Positions 57,469 to 64,000 of a DNA stretch of 64,000 nt are shown here, piece by piece. The notes under the pieces are model-generated. The model was given only the letters and a program-made list of their open reading frames with translations. It was not told the origin of the DNA and did no database searches. Source of the DNA: Aureimonas sp. SA4125 (lineage in GTDB: Bacteria > Pseudomonadota > Alphaproteobacteria > Rhizobiales > Rhizobiaceae); assembly GCF_019973775.1 (NCBI RefSeq), contig NZ_AP025032.1, forward strand, positions 4,058,001 to 4,122,000. Reading direction: 5' to 3'. Positions within the stretch are counted from its first letter, which is position 1, and the number at the start of each line of letters is the position of its first letter. Made by a program: the position numbers and the translations under genes.

Positions 57469-59827
57469 AACCCTCGGACAAGTTGTCCTTGTCGAACCGC
57501 GGCACCTTCAGGGCCGTGATGATCCACGGCGCTTTTTCCCCGTGATCGCTTTTCGCGACCGTCAGTATGAAAGTCTGTCCGTCGGCATCAATTTCGACGC
57601 CGGGTTCGCAAAGGGCGCCCAATAGGAGAGTTCTGATCGTAGGAAGGGTCGCCCCCACCTTCACCCCGGCCGCCTTCATCTCCGTCACCAGACGCGGCAG
57701 CACCGCATTGATCTTTGCGCTATCGGCGCCACCAAGTGCCCGCAGGACGGCGTGCGCAATTCGTCGCCGCCGCTCGATCTCCTCCGGGCTCGGCTCGCCG
57801 TTTGGCTCCGTTGCCGCCATCTTCGGAAGCAGCCGGACCGTCCGAGACGTGACAATATTCCCGTCGTCGTCGAAACCGAGCATCGCCGGCTCCAGGGCGA
57901 AGCCCGTGCTGAAGCTCCGGTCTAGGTCCCGCTGCTTCGTGACGCGTATCTCGCCCCTGGCGTCGTCGCCCGCCGTGATCTCGATCTCGGTGTCGGTTGC
58001 AGCCCGCAGCAAGGAGTGCCCACGGGCGCCTTTAGCCCGGTCCTTGCCGCTGTGGTGTACGGCCATCAGATGCGCCCCTGTTGCTGCACGGAGCTTGTCC
58101 AGATGCCGCACCATTGCCCCCATATCCGTACTCGCGTTCTCATCGCCGCCCGCCATCGCGCGCGACAGGGTGTCAATGACGATCATTCCGACATCGACGC
58201 CTAATTCCCGGATCGACGCGATCAGCGGCATCAAATCGGTGTCGCCCCGCAACAGATCGACGCTCGACCGCAGCACCTTGAACGGCGGCGCGGCGTCGTT
58301 GGGGAACTTGCGTTGAAGCGCAGCAATGCGTTTTGAAACGCCACGTCCGCCTTCCGCGGCTACATAGACCACCATCATGCCGGCGGAGTGCATGTCTGCC
58401 CAAGGGCGACCCGAGGCAACGTGGTAGGCAAGATCCATCGCGACGAACGTCTTGCCTGTATTGCTCTCGCCGTACAGGATCGACATGGCGCCTTGATCCA
58501 GCAGGCCTTTTATCAGCGGCTTGGCGGAACTTTGCATCGCGACCGCTGCGAGGTCTGCGAAATCATCGAAGCTAAACCGCTTCTTGCCTGTCGGGTCTAA
58601 GGCAGCGGTTGGCGTTGGCGTGTCGGTTTCGCCGTCCTTTAGCTTCTCGAACAACTTAGTGCCGATGTAGCTGTCGTAAACCGCCGCGCCCTCGTCGCCG
58701 CCATGCTTCCTGGCGTTCTTGAAAAGCCATCGCGCCCCGATAGAATGTGGCGGCTTCAGCGAGTTCCAAACCTGGTCCGCTTTGTCGTAGTCGTAGTCTC
58801 CACGTTCCCACCGCGACGCCCACCCGTGGAATATTTCTCGACCGCTTTCCAAATCGTCGGCGCACGCCGCACGCAGTGCCAACCCAAAACGCACCATGTC
58901 GTCGCGACGCGGAAACAGTTCAGATGAATTCGGGATCGTGACGACGGCCTGACGTATCAGCTCGATGTCGCCCTTGAGTGCTTCCTGGTCGAGGTTGCTG
59001 CGATCCACGGGCAGGCTTCCCGTCGATCTCGTCGCCGCCGGCAGCTTCGCGCGTTGCCGATCGAGAAACGCGTCGACCTGATCGTGCGTCACCAGCGTGA
59101 GCTTGTCGCGAGGTACGATCGGTCTGCGCCACTCGTAGGGCTTGCCGGTCTTCGGATGGATGCCCTGCACGACCATCTGCTTCTGTTGCGCCAGCACCTC
59201 GATGCGGTTCTCGCCGTCCGGCCCTTCGAACGTGACGCTGGTGAACAGGAGCGGCTCGTCGACCTGGTAGACAAGCGCTCGCTTCGGCCACGATCCGACG
59301 CGCAGCGGCGCGGGGCCGAACGCCTCCAGCGCGTCCCGCTCGATGGCATTGGCGGTCGCTTCGTCGGTCGCGTCGATGTCCAAGAGGCAGAGGCCCCCGT
59401 CATCAACGAGCCCAACGCCGGCGCCAGACGCGAACCAAGGGTCGAGATCAGCTTCGGTCGTTTCTCGCGTTTGCCAGTTCTTCAAACCCATCCACCGGCC
59501 GTCACTTCCGCGGATGCCTGGCGCCTTGCCGCGAGGATCCTTGCCGGCATCGACGCTCCTTTGGAGTACACTGTTCTCGTAGAGCGGCGCGCCGGGCGGC
59601 ACGATCGGGATGATCGACTTGTAGCCGAGATCCCAAAACTGACGAAAGGCGTTCGCCGGCGAGGCGCAATCGCCAGCGCCATCGAGCACGGTCCGGGAGA
59701 CCTCGAGTACCTGCGACGACTTGGCGGTGGCGGCTTCGTCCGCGGGTGGTCGAGAACGGTCGCCGAGGACGTCGCCGAAAACTTGCCCGCTTGGGGCTTC
59801 GGATGCTATGTTTTCCACTGTGCTCAA
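57434..59827 (-). CDS. Primase-polymerase/RepA-type helicase
   Basis: A 797-residue replication protein. The N-terminal domain (about 60-255) resembles bifunctional primase-polymerases, with the catalytic acids in LLDIDATDE (D150, D152) and a His-containing VVQGIHPKTG near residue 220. The C-terminal domain is a RecA-like ATPase: Walker A GESNTGKT (453-460), Walker B MIVIDTLSRA near residue 533, then HLMAVHHSGKD. It is likely to replicate the excised phage or plasmid form. TTG start at 59827, with a GTG three codons on as alternative. Iterons lie at its 3' end. Confidence 0.88.
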   Translation of the reverse strand: MSTVENIASEAPSGQVFGDVLGDRSRPPADEAATAKSSQVLEVSRTVLDGAGDCASPANAFRQFWDLGYKSIIPIVPPGAPLYENSVLQRSVDAGKDPRGKAPGIRGSDGRWMGLKNWQTRETTEADLDPWFASGAGVGLVDDGGLCLLDIDATDEATANAIERDALEAFGPAPLRVGSWPKRALVYQVDEPLLFTSVTFEGPDGENRIEVLAQQKQMVVQGIHPKTGKPYEWRRPIVPRDKLTLVTHDQVDAFLDRQRAKLPAATRSTGSLPVDRSNLDQEALKGDIELIRQAVVTIPNSSELFPRRDDMVRFGLALRAACADDLESGREIFHGWASRWERGDYDYDKADQVWNSLKPPHSIGARWLFKNARKHGGDEGAAVYDSYIGTKLFEKLKDGETDTPTPTAALDPTGKKRFSFDDFADLAAVAMQSSAKPLIKGLLDQGAMSILYGESNTGKTFVAMDLAYHVASGRPWADMHSAGMMVVYVAAEGGRGVSKRIAALQRKFPNDAAPPFKVLRSSVDLLRGDTDLMPLIASIRELGVDVGMIVIDTLSRAMAGGDENASTDMGAMVRHLDKLRAATGAHLMAVHHSGKDRAKGARGHSLLRAATDTEIEITAGDDARGEIRVTKQRDLDRSFSTGFALEPAMLGFDDDGNIVTSRTVRLLPKMAATEPNGEPSPEEIERRRRIAHAVLRALGGADSAKINAVLPRLVTEMKAAGVKVGATLPTIRTLLLGALCEPGVEIDADGQTFILTVAKSDHGEKAPWIITALKVPRFDKDNLSEGYESDERQGVFS

Positions 59828-59871
59828 TACCTTTCGCGGCGCTGCTGGCTCGTACCCGGCGGCGCCGTTTT

Positions 59872-60117
59872 CTATTTCAAGCCACCGATGATCAGGCGCA
59901 GTTTCGGCCGGCCATGCGGAGCCGGGCGCGAGCGGAGCAAGGCGTCCACGCTGTCGGCGCAGATAACGGCTCGGCCATCACGCTTGACGGCGCGAAGGCT
60001 GCCGTCGGTGATGCGGTCGTAGGTCCATGAGACTGATCGCCCGCACCGCCGGGCGGCCTCTGCGGGCATCAGGAAGTCTTCGGTGCTGGTCGGCACGATG
60101 GCGAGAGGGTGAGACAC
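59872..60117 (-). CDS. Excisionase/AlpA-like helix-turn-helix protein
   Basis: An 81-residue protein with a MerR-like winged HTH of the excisionase type: FLMPAEAARRCGRSVSWTYDRITDGSLRAVKRDGRAVICADSVDALL. These proteins bind DNA at att or promoter sites. The GTG at 60117 lies 7 nt after CAGGAG and trims a non-family extension. It is part of the leftward early operon upstream of the helicase gene. Confidence 0.8.
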   Translation of the reverse strand: MSHPLAIVPTSTEDFLMPAEAARRCGRSVSWTYDRITDGSLRAVKRDGRAVICADSVDALLRSRPAPHGRPKLRLIIGGLK

Positions 60118-60206
60118 GGCAGGCTCCTGGTCGAGGGGTGGGCCTGTCACCTTGCCGATCCAAAATGCGCGATTACAGCCGGCTACATCGGCTTGGAAAT
60201 CGCGCG

Positions 60207-60977
60207 TCACGCCGCTGGCAGTGCGTACGGCATGAGCGCGCCGCGCTCGCCGAGGAAATCCAGTTCCCTTTCGAGACTGCGTAGAAGGCCAGCCTTTTCG
60301 TCGATCGCATGCGCCAGATCGGCGCCTCGGTAGTGCTTCAGCCAAGGGTGCTTGGCAGCACGGACGCGAATGCGTTCGGTCGCAAGCCAGAGGTTCCAGC
60401 TTCGCGTGAATTCCAGTTCGAATTCACGCGAAGATCGCCCCAGAAAGAAATTCTGAAACGACTTGCTCGCCCGGTGCACATGATTCCGGTCCAAACCTTT
60501 CCGTCGGCTGCCGACGTTGAGTAGCCGAGCGGCGGCGGTCGGCGAATGTCCGCAAGCCATGCACGCCATGGCGAGGATACGCTTATCGCGCGACGGCCGC
60601 GGGAACGGCGGCCGGCTCGCGACGTGCTCGTCGAGAATGCAGTAGAGCGCGAACCATCCGGCGCGCATCTCCTTCATCAGCAACAGCAAGGCGGGCGACG
60701 GGTTCTCGATCGCGTCTTGAGGCAAACCGGCTTGTCGCAGCCTATCGTGCAGCACTTCCTCCTGCCGCCTTTCACGCCACCGCAGATACGGATTGTTTCG
60801 CTCGGCCCATTCTCGATAAGCCGGGTGCATGTCGTCCGTCATCTCGACCGGCCCGGAGGCGAAAGACGGGTCGACGTCATCGTCGCGCATCGCGGTGCCG
60901 ACGTCGTGAAACTCGTAGACGGTTCCCGGGGCCGGGCTGGCGGCAAAGACTACGTAGTTTCCTGTGTGTGGCGGCAT
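60207..60977 (-). CDS. Phage protein of unknown function (256 aa)
   Basis: A 256-residue protein I do not recognise. Acidic N-terminal third (YEFHDVGTAMRDDDVDPSFASGPVEMTDDMHPAYREWAERNNPYLRWRERR), a central HTH-like part (DKRILAMACMACGHSPTAAARLLNVGSRRKGLDRNHVHRASKSFQNFF), and a C-terminal helical region. DNA binding is plausible. It starts 3 nt after the stop of the upstream ADP-ribosyltransferase-like gene. Confidence 0.6.
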   Translation of the reverse strand: MPPHTGNYVVFAASPAPGTVYEFHDVGTAMRDDDVDPSFASGPVEMTDDMHPAYREWAERNNPYLRWRERRQEEVLHDRLRQAGLPQDAIENPSPALLLLMKEMRAGWFALYCILDEHVASRPPFPRPSRDKRILAMACMACGHSPTAAARLLNVGSRRKGLDRNHVHRASKSFQNFFLGRSSREFELEFTRSWNLWLATERIRVRAAKHPWLKHYRGADLAHAIDEKAGLLRSLERELDFLGERGALMPYALPAA

Positions 60978-60979
60978 CG

Positions 60980-61555
60980 TTAGGCTCCCGAGACAGAACA
61001 AGTGCTGACGTTCGTCCCTTGGCGACCGGTCTCGCCACGGAAGCACCGCTCGACGTCGATTTGTACGGGTAGAAACCGGGGATCGATCAGCACTTCCGCC
61101 TCGCCGCGCTCGGTGAAGGCGGCAAGCACGATCGCTCTCGGAACGCGTGTCGAGGCGATGACCGGGTGCAGGTTGCGTATGGCCCGATGGCCGCGAGCAA
61201 AGCCTTCGGCCACGTTCCTGTCGAGCGTCCAGGAAACTCCCCTCACTCGGCGTCGAGCGCAGCCGCGGTGGATGGTGATCATGGCGGGGAGCCTGTCATA
61301 AAGGCGAGCGTCATCTGGCGCTGCGAACAACCGCCAAGGGGCCGACCGGGATCGCAGAATTCGCACGAGCTGACGCTGGTTCGCCCAAGTCCGATCGCAG
61401 CACGGCCAAGCGGCAGCGAACGCGGGCCAGAAGACGGGTCCAGGCTCATGTCGCAGAAGACGGACAAGAACTCCTAGACGATCGGCGCTGGTGATACCGG
61501 GGGCCGTGAGCGTTTGGCGAAGCTGCTCGGTCTTCGCGTAATCCAACGCGGTCAT
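60980..61555 (-). CDS. Putative phage ADP-ribosyltransferase
   Basis: A 191-residue protein. The C-terminal half carries the R-S-E signature of arginine-type ADP-ribosyltransferases in order: Arg97 in ITIHRGCA, Ser108-Trp-Thr110 in RGVSWTLDRNVAEGFA, and an E-x-E pair (Glu152, Glu154) in ERGEAEVLIDP. Phages such as T4 use such enzymes (Alt, ModA) to modify host RNA polymerase. The N-terminal half is helical. The fold assignment is from motifs only. It is early in the leftward operon, which suits a host-takeover role. Confidence 0.6.
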   Translation of the reverse strand: MTALDYAKTEQLRQTLTAPGITSADRLGVLVRLLRHEPGPVFWPAFAAAWPCCDRTWANQRQLVRILRSRSAPWRLFAAPDDARLYDRLPAMITIHRGCARRRVRGVSWTLDRNVAEGFARGHRAIRNLHPVIASTRVPRAIVLAAFTERGEAEVLIDPRFLPVQIDVERCFRGETGRQGTNVSTCSVSGA

Positions 61556-61800
61556 GTCCGGCCGCCTGCTGTGCGAGCGCCGGCATTCACCCACTCGCGA
61601 TAGGCACGCACGGTCGAACGTGGCCGGCCTTCGATGTAGATCGTTGCCGGACCTCGCCCCTCCCGGCGCCACTTCTTGAAGGCATCGACGGTAAAACCGC
61701 TGAGGCATGCCTTCTGCCGATCCGTTAGGAGCGCCTCGTCAGGCAGCTGCGAAAGGTCCGGCGCGGACGCCGCTGCGAATTTCAGTGTGGTGGCTGAACT
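61552..61800 (-). pseudogene. Phage HTH protein truncated by IS66 insertion
   Basis: The remaining 3' part encodes SQLPDEALLTDRQKACLSGFTVDAFKKWRREGRGPATIYIEGRPRSTVRAYREWV, an excisionase/MerR-like winged HTH. The frame meets the IS66 left end at 61801 without a start codon, so the 5' end lies beyond the element. The stop overlaps the start of the ADP-ribosyltransferase-like gene by 4 nt, so expression of that operon may now depend on a promoter in the IS. Confidence 0.75.
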
Positions 61801-61876
61801 GTAAGCGTCATCCCGGCTCCACCTTTCGCGCTGTGGCCTGACAGGCGAGTCTGACGATCTTGAAGAGGATCGTTCT

Positions 61877-62311
61877 GTGTCTGGATTTGACATTACGCTT
61901 AAGCCGATGCGCCGGGTCGAGGTGATCAACGGGGCTGGGGGACGGCGTCGCTGGTCGGCGGACGACAAGGCACGGATCCTGGAGGAGACCTTGGTGTCAG
62001 GCGCGGCGGTTTCGGAAGTGGCCCGTCGGCACGGGCTATTGCCGCAGCAGATTTTTGGGTGGCGGCGTGAGGCACGCCGTGTGTTCGATGCGGGCTCGGC
62101 GGCCTCGCCGGCTTTCGTGCCCGTCATCGTCGAACCGCCCTCGAGTGTCGTGCCGCACAATTCGCCGAAGCCGCCGCGCCGCAAGCGGGCTGCGGCTCGA
62201 AGCGGCGGCGGGATCGAACTGGAGCTCTGTGGCGTCGTTGTTCGCATTGGCCCCGACGCGAGCCCAACGACGATAGCGGCGGTGATCTCGGCGCTGAAGT
62301 GTGGTTCGTGA
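61877..62311 (+). CDS. tnpA: IS66 accessory protein TnpA
   Basis: A 144-residue protein with an N-terminal helix-turn-helix: RRRWSADDKARILEETLVSGAAVSEVARRHGLLPQQIFGWRREARR, as in IS66 OrfA. The middle is a Pro/Arg-rich linker and the end is IELELCGVVVRIGPDASPTTIAAVISAL. GTG start at 61877. Overlaps tnpB in a GTGA. Confidence 0.93.
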   Translation: MSGFDITLKPMRRVEVINGAGGRRRWSADDKARILEETLVSGAAVSEVARRHGLLPQQIFGWRREARRVFDAGSAASPAFVPVIVEPPSSVVPHNSPKPPRRKRAAARSGGGIELELCGVVVRIGPDASPTTIAAVISALKCGS

Positions 62312-62664
62312 TCGGGCCGACGGGCGCGGTCCGGGTGATGGTGGCAACCAAGCCCGTCGACTTCCGCAAGGGCGCGGAAGGACTGGCGGCGCTGGTGCGC
62401 GAGACGATGGGCGCCGATCCATTCTCGGGCACGGTCTACGTCTTCCGGGCCAAGCGGGCCGACCGGATCAAGCTGGTATTCTGGGACGGCACCGGCGTGG
62501 TGCTGGTCGCCAAGCGGCTGGAGGACGGCCAGTTCCGCTGGCCGAAGGCCCAGGACAGCGTCATGCACCTGACCGCGGCGCAGCTATCGGCGCTGCTCGA
62601 AGGCCTCGACTGGCGCCGAGTCCACGAGGTCCAGACCAGCCGCGTCCCGTCGTCATCAGGCTGA
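62308..62664 (+). CDS. tnpB: IS66 accessory protein TnpB
   Basis: A 118-residue IS66 OrfB protein: IGPTGAVRVMVATKPVDFRKGAEGLAALV, then VYVFRAKRADRIKLVFWDGTGVVLVAKRLEDGQFRWP. The GTG at 62308 overlaps the tnpA stop and gives the family start; a GTG at 62299 is possible. It is required for IS66 transposition with unknown mechanism. Confidence 0.94.
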   Translation: MIGPTGAVRVMVATKPVDFRKGAEGLAALVRETMGADPFSGTVYVFRAKRADRIKLVFWDGTGVVLVAKRLEDGQFRWPKAQDSVMHLTAAQLSALLEGLDWRRVHEVQTSRVPSSSG

Positions 62665-62721
62665 CCTCTGGGGACACAAAAGCCTGTTGCCGCAGGCGTT
62701 GGGAGGTGATTCACTTCTGGC

Positions 62722-64000
62722 ATGACACCCGCTGCCGACACGCTTCCCGACGATCCCGGCACGCTCAAGGCGATGCTGATCACCGAGCGTCTGCGGGCTG
62801 AACGTCTCGAGCAAATCATCAAGGAATTGCAGCGCCACCGCTTCGGACGCCGGGCCGAGACGCTGCCGGAAGATCAGCTTCTGCTGGGCCTCGAAGAGGT
62901 CGAGCAGGCCGCAGCCGATGACGAGGCGGCCGCAGAGGCCGCGGCTCCGGACGTTCGGACAGAGCGCGCCGCCAAGCGCCGGGCAAATCGAGGCTCGCTG
63001 CCTGCCCACCTGCCTCGGATCGAGATGGTCGTCGACATCGAGGACAAGGCCTGCCCGTGCTGCCGCCATGCCCTGCATGTCATCGGCGAGGACGTCGCCG
63101 AGCGGCTCGACATCGTGCCGGCCCAGTTCCGGGTGCTCGTCACCCGTCGGCCCCGCTATGGCTGCCGGGCCTGCGAGGGCGTTGTCGTCCAGGCGCCGGC
63201 GCCGGCACGGCTGATCGAGGGCGGCATGCCCACCGAGGCTACCGTCGCCCACGTCCTCGTCTCCAAATTTGCCGACCATCTGCCGCTCTATCGCCAGGCG
63301 CAGATTTACGCCCGCCAGGGCGTCCATCTCGACCGCTCGACGCTCGCCGACTGGGTCGGTCGAGCTGCCTTCCTGCTGCGTCCCATCCACGAGCGGCTGT
63401 TGGGCCACCTCAAGGCATCATCGAAATTATTTGCTGACGAGACCACGGCGCCGGTGCTCGATCCCGGTCGCGGCCGGACAAAGACCGGGCAGCTCTTCGC
63501 CTATGCCCGGGACGATCGGCCATGGCAGGGCGGCGACCCGCCCGCCGTTGCCTATGTCTATGCGCCCGACCGCAAGGCCGAGCGGCCCATCGCCCATCTC
63601 AAGGGGTTTGCCGGCATCCTCCAGGTCGACGGCTATGGCGGCTACAAGGTGCTGGCCGAGAAAGGGGATGTCCGGCTCGCCTTCTGTTGGGCGCATGTCC
63701 GCCGACGGTTCTACGAACTCGCCGCCGCCGGCCCCGCACCGATCGCGGCCGAGATGCTGGAGCGCATCGCTGCGCTCTACCGGATCGAGACCGAGATCCG
63801 GGGACGACCGGCCGAGGTCCGCCGTCACGCACGCCAGGAAAGAACGAGGCCCGTCCTCGACGCGATCGAGCTATTCCTGCGCGAGAAGCTCGCGCTCATC
63901 AGCCAGAAGACCAAGCTCGCCGAGGCGATCCGCTACACGCTCTCACGTTGGGAAGGCCTTTGCCTCTTTACAGGCGACGGCCGTGTGGAAATCGACAACA
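62722..64000 (+). CDS. tnpC: IS66 transposase TnpC (partial, runs off the window)
   Basis: At least 426 codons are open from ATG 62722 to the edge. N-terminal coiled coil (LKAMLITERLRAERLEQIIKELQRHRFGRRAE), a zinc-binding segment with CPCCRHAL and YGCRACEG, then the IS66 transposase domain with LFADETTAPVLDPG (first Asp) and ILQVDGYGGYKVLAE (second Asp), then FCWAHVRRRFYELA. The third catalytic residue lies in the missing C-terminus. No frameshift in the visible part. Confidence 0.93.
   Translation, partial: MTPAADTLPDDPGTLKAMLITERLRAERLEQIIKELQRHRFGRRAETLPEDQLLLGLEEVEQAAADDEAAAEAAAPDVRTERAAKRRANRGSLPAHLPRIEMVVDIEDKACPCCRHALHVIGEDVAERLDIVPAQFRVLVTRRPRYGCRACEGVVVQAPAPARLIEGGMPTEATVAHVLVSKFADHLPLYRQAQIYARQGVHLDRSTLADWVGRAAFLLRPIHERLLGHLKASSKLFADETTAPVLDPGRGRTKTGQLFAYARDDRPWQGGDPPAVAYVYAPDRKAERPIAHLKGFAGILQVDGYGGYKVLAEKGDVRLAFCWAHVRRRFYELAAAGPAPIAAEMLERIAALYRIETEIRGRPAEVRRHARQERTRPVLDAIELFLREKLALISQKTKLAEAIRYTLSRWEGLCLFTGDGRVEIDN

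Larger units (their letters stand above)
61801..64000 (+). mobile_element. IS66-family insertion sequence (left end and three genes, cut by window edge)
   Basis: The element begins GTAAGCGTCATCCCGGCTCC at 61801, the typical IS66 terminal repeat. It contains tnpA, tnpB and the start of the large tnpC transposase in standard order. The right end and the expected 8-bp target duplication of the bases before 61801 lie outside the window. Confidence 0.92.

Noticed and set aside
62656..63408. Minus-strand frame of 250 codons inside IS66
   Set aside because: Antisense shadow of the tnpC transposase, which continues in frame to the window edge on the plus strand.

Overview
The window is high-GC alphaproteobacterial DNA, most likely from a methylotrophic member of the Hyphomicrobiales (Rhizobiales). 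It carries a tetrahydromethanopterin (H4MPT)/methylofuran formaldehyde-oxidation gene cluster, a XoxF-type lanthanide methanol dehydrogenase, a MucR/Ros regulator and rhizobial-type intergenic palindromes. No rRNA or CRISPR array is present.

Region 1 (1-12.5 kb) is a C1-carrier cluster. mtdB, an ATP-grasp gene, mch, a RimK-like ATP-grasp gene and a CitG-like gene run as a tightly overlapping operon, followed by fae and a rho-independent terminator. Beyond it lie a HisA-like gene and homologues of the methanofuran enzymes MfnF, MfnE and MfnB. The MfnB homologue is fused to a dihydroneopterin aldolase. A DUF447 gene and a dihydropteroate-synthase-like gene are also here. Together these genes handle formaldehyde as H4MPT-bound C1 units and build the cofactors.

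Region 2 (12.5-30 kb) is a periplasmic quinoprotein system. It holds a PQQ-associated ABC system (binding protein, ATPase, permease), a NarL-type two-component pair, a beta-propeller and a cupredoxin. It also holds the CXXXCW rhodanese-like protein, xoxJ, xoxG, xoxF, the 'quinoprotein relay' zinc hydrolase, a SoxYZ-like carrier, a second beta-propeller and an MxaD-like SRPBCC protein. Methanol is oxidised by XoxF, electrons go to XoxG, and the formaldehyde feeds region 1. Short direct repeats with a 20-bp period lie in two of the intergenic regions and look like regulator sites.

Region 3 (30-40 kb) is ordinary chromosome: gamma-glutamyltransferase, a small sugar-acid/alcohol catabolic group (Fe-ADH, enolase-superfamily dehydratase, LDH2-type dehydrogenase), ferredoxin-NADP reductase, nicotinate phosphoribosyltransferase, tRNA-Phe and tRNA-Thr.

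Region 4 (40.1-64 kb) is an accessory island that starts at the 3' end of tRNA-Thr(GGU). It contains an IS256-family element with an 8-bp target duplication that has split a gene at its start codon. Next come an XRE repressor with two palindromic operators, a MucR homologue, and a three-gene operon of coiled-coil proteins of unknown function. A nonsense-interrupted SRAP gene and an IS1595 remnant follow. Then comes a reduced prophage or satellite: virion-interior-type proteins, a serine recombinase, a small-terminase-like gene, iteron-like repeats beside a primase/helicase gene, and a putative ADP-ribosyltransferase. An IS66 element interrupts a phage HTH gene and runs off the right edge. No capsid, portal or large terminase gene is seen.
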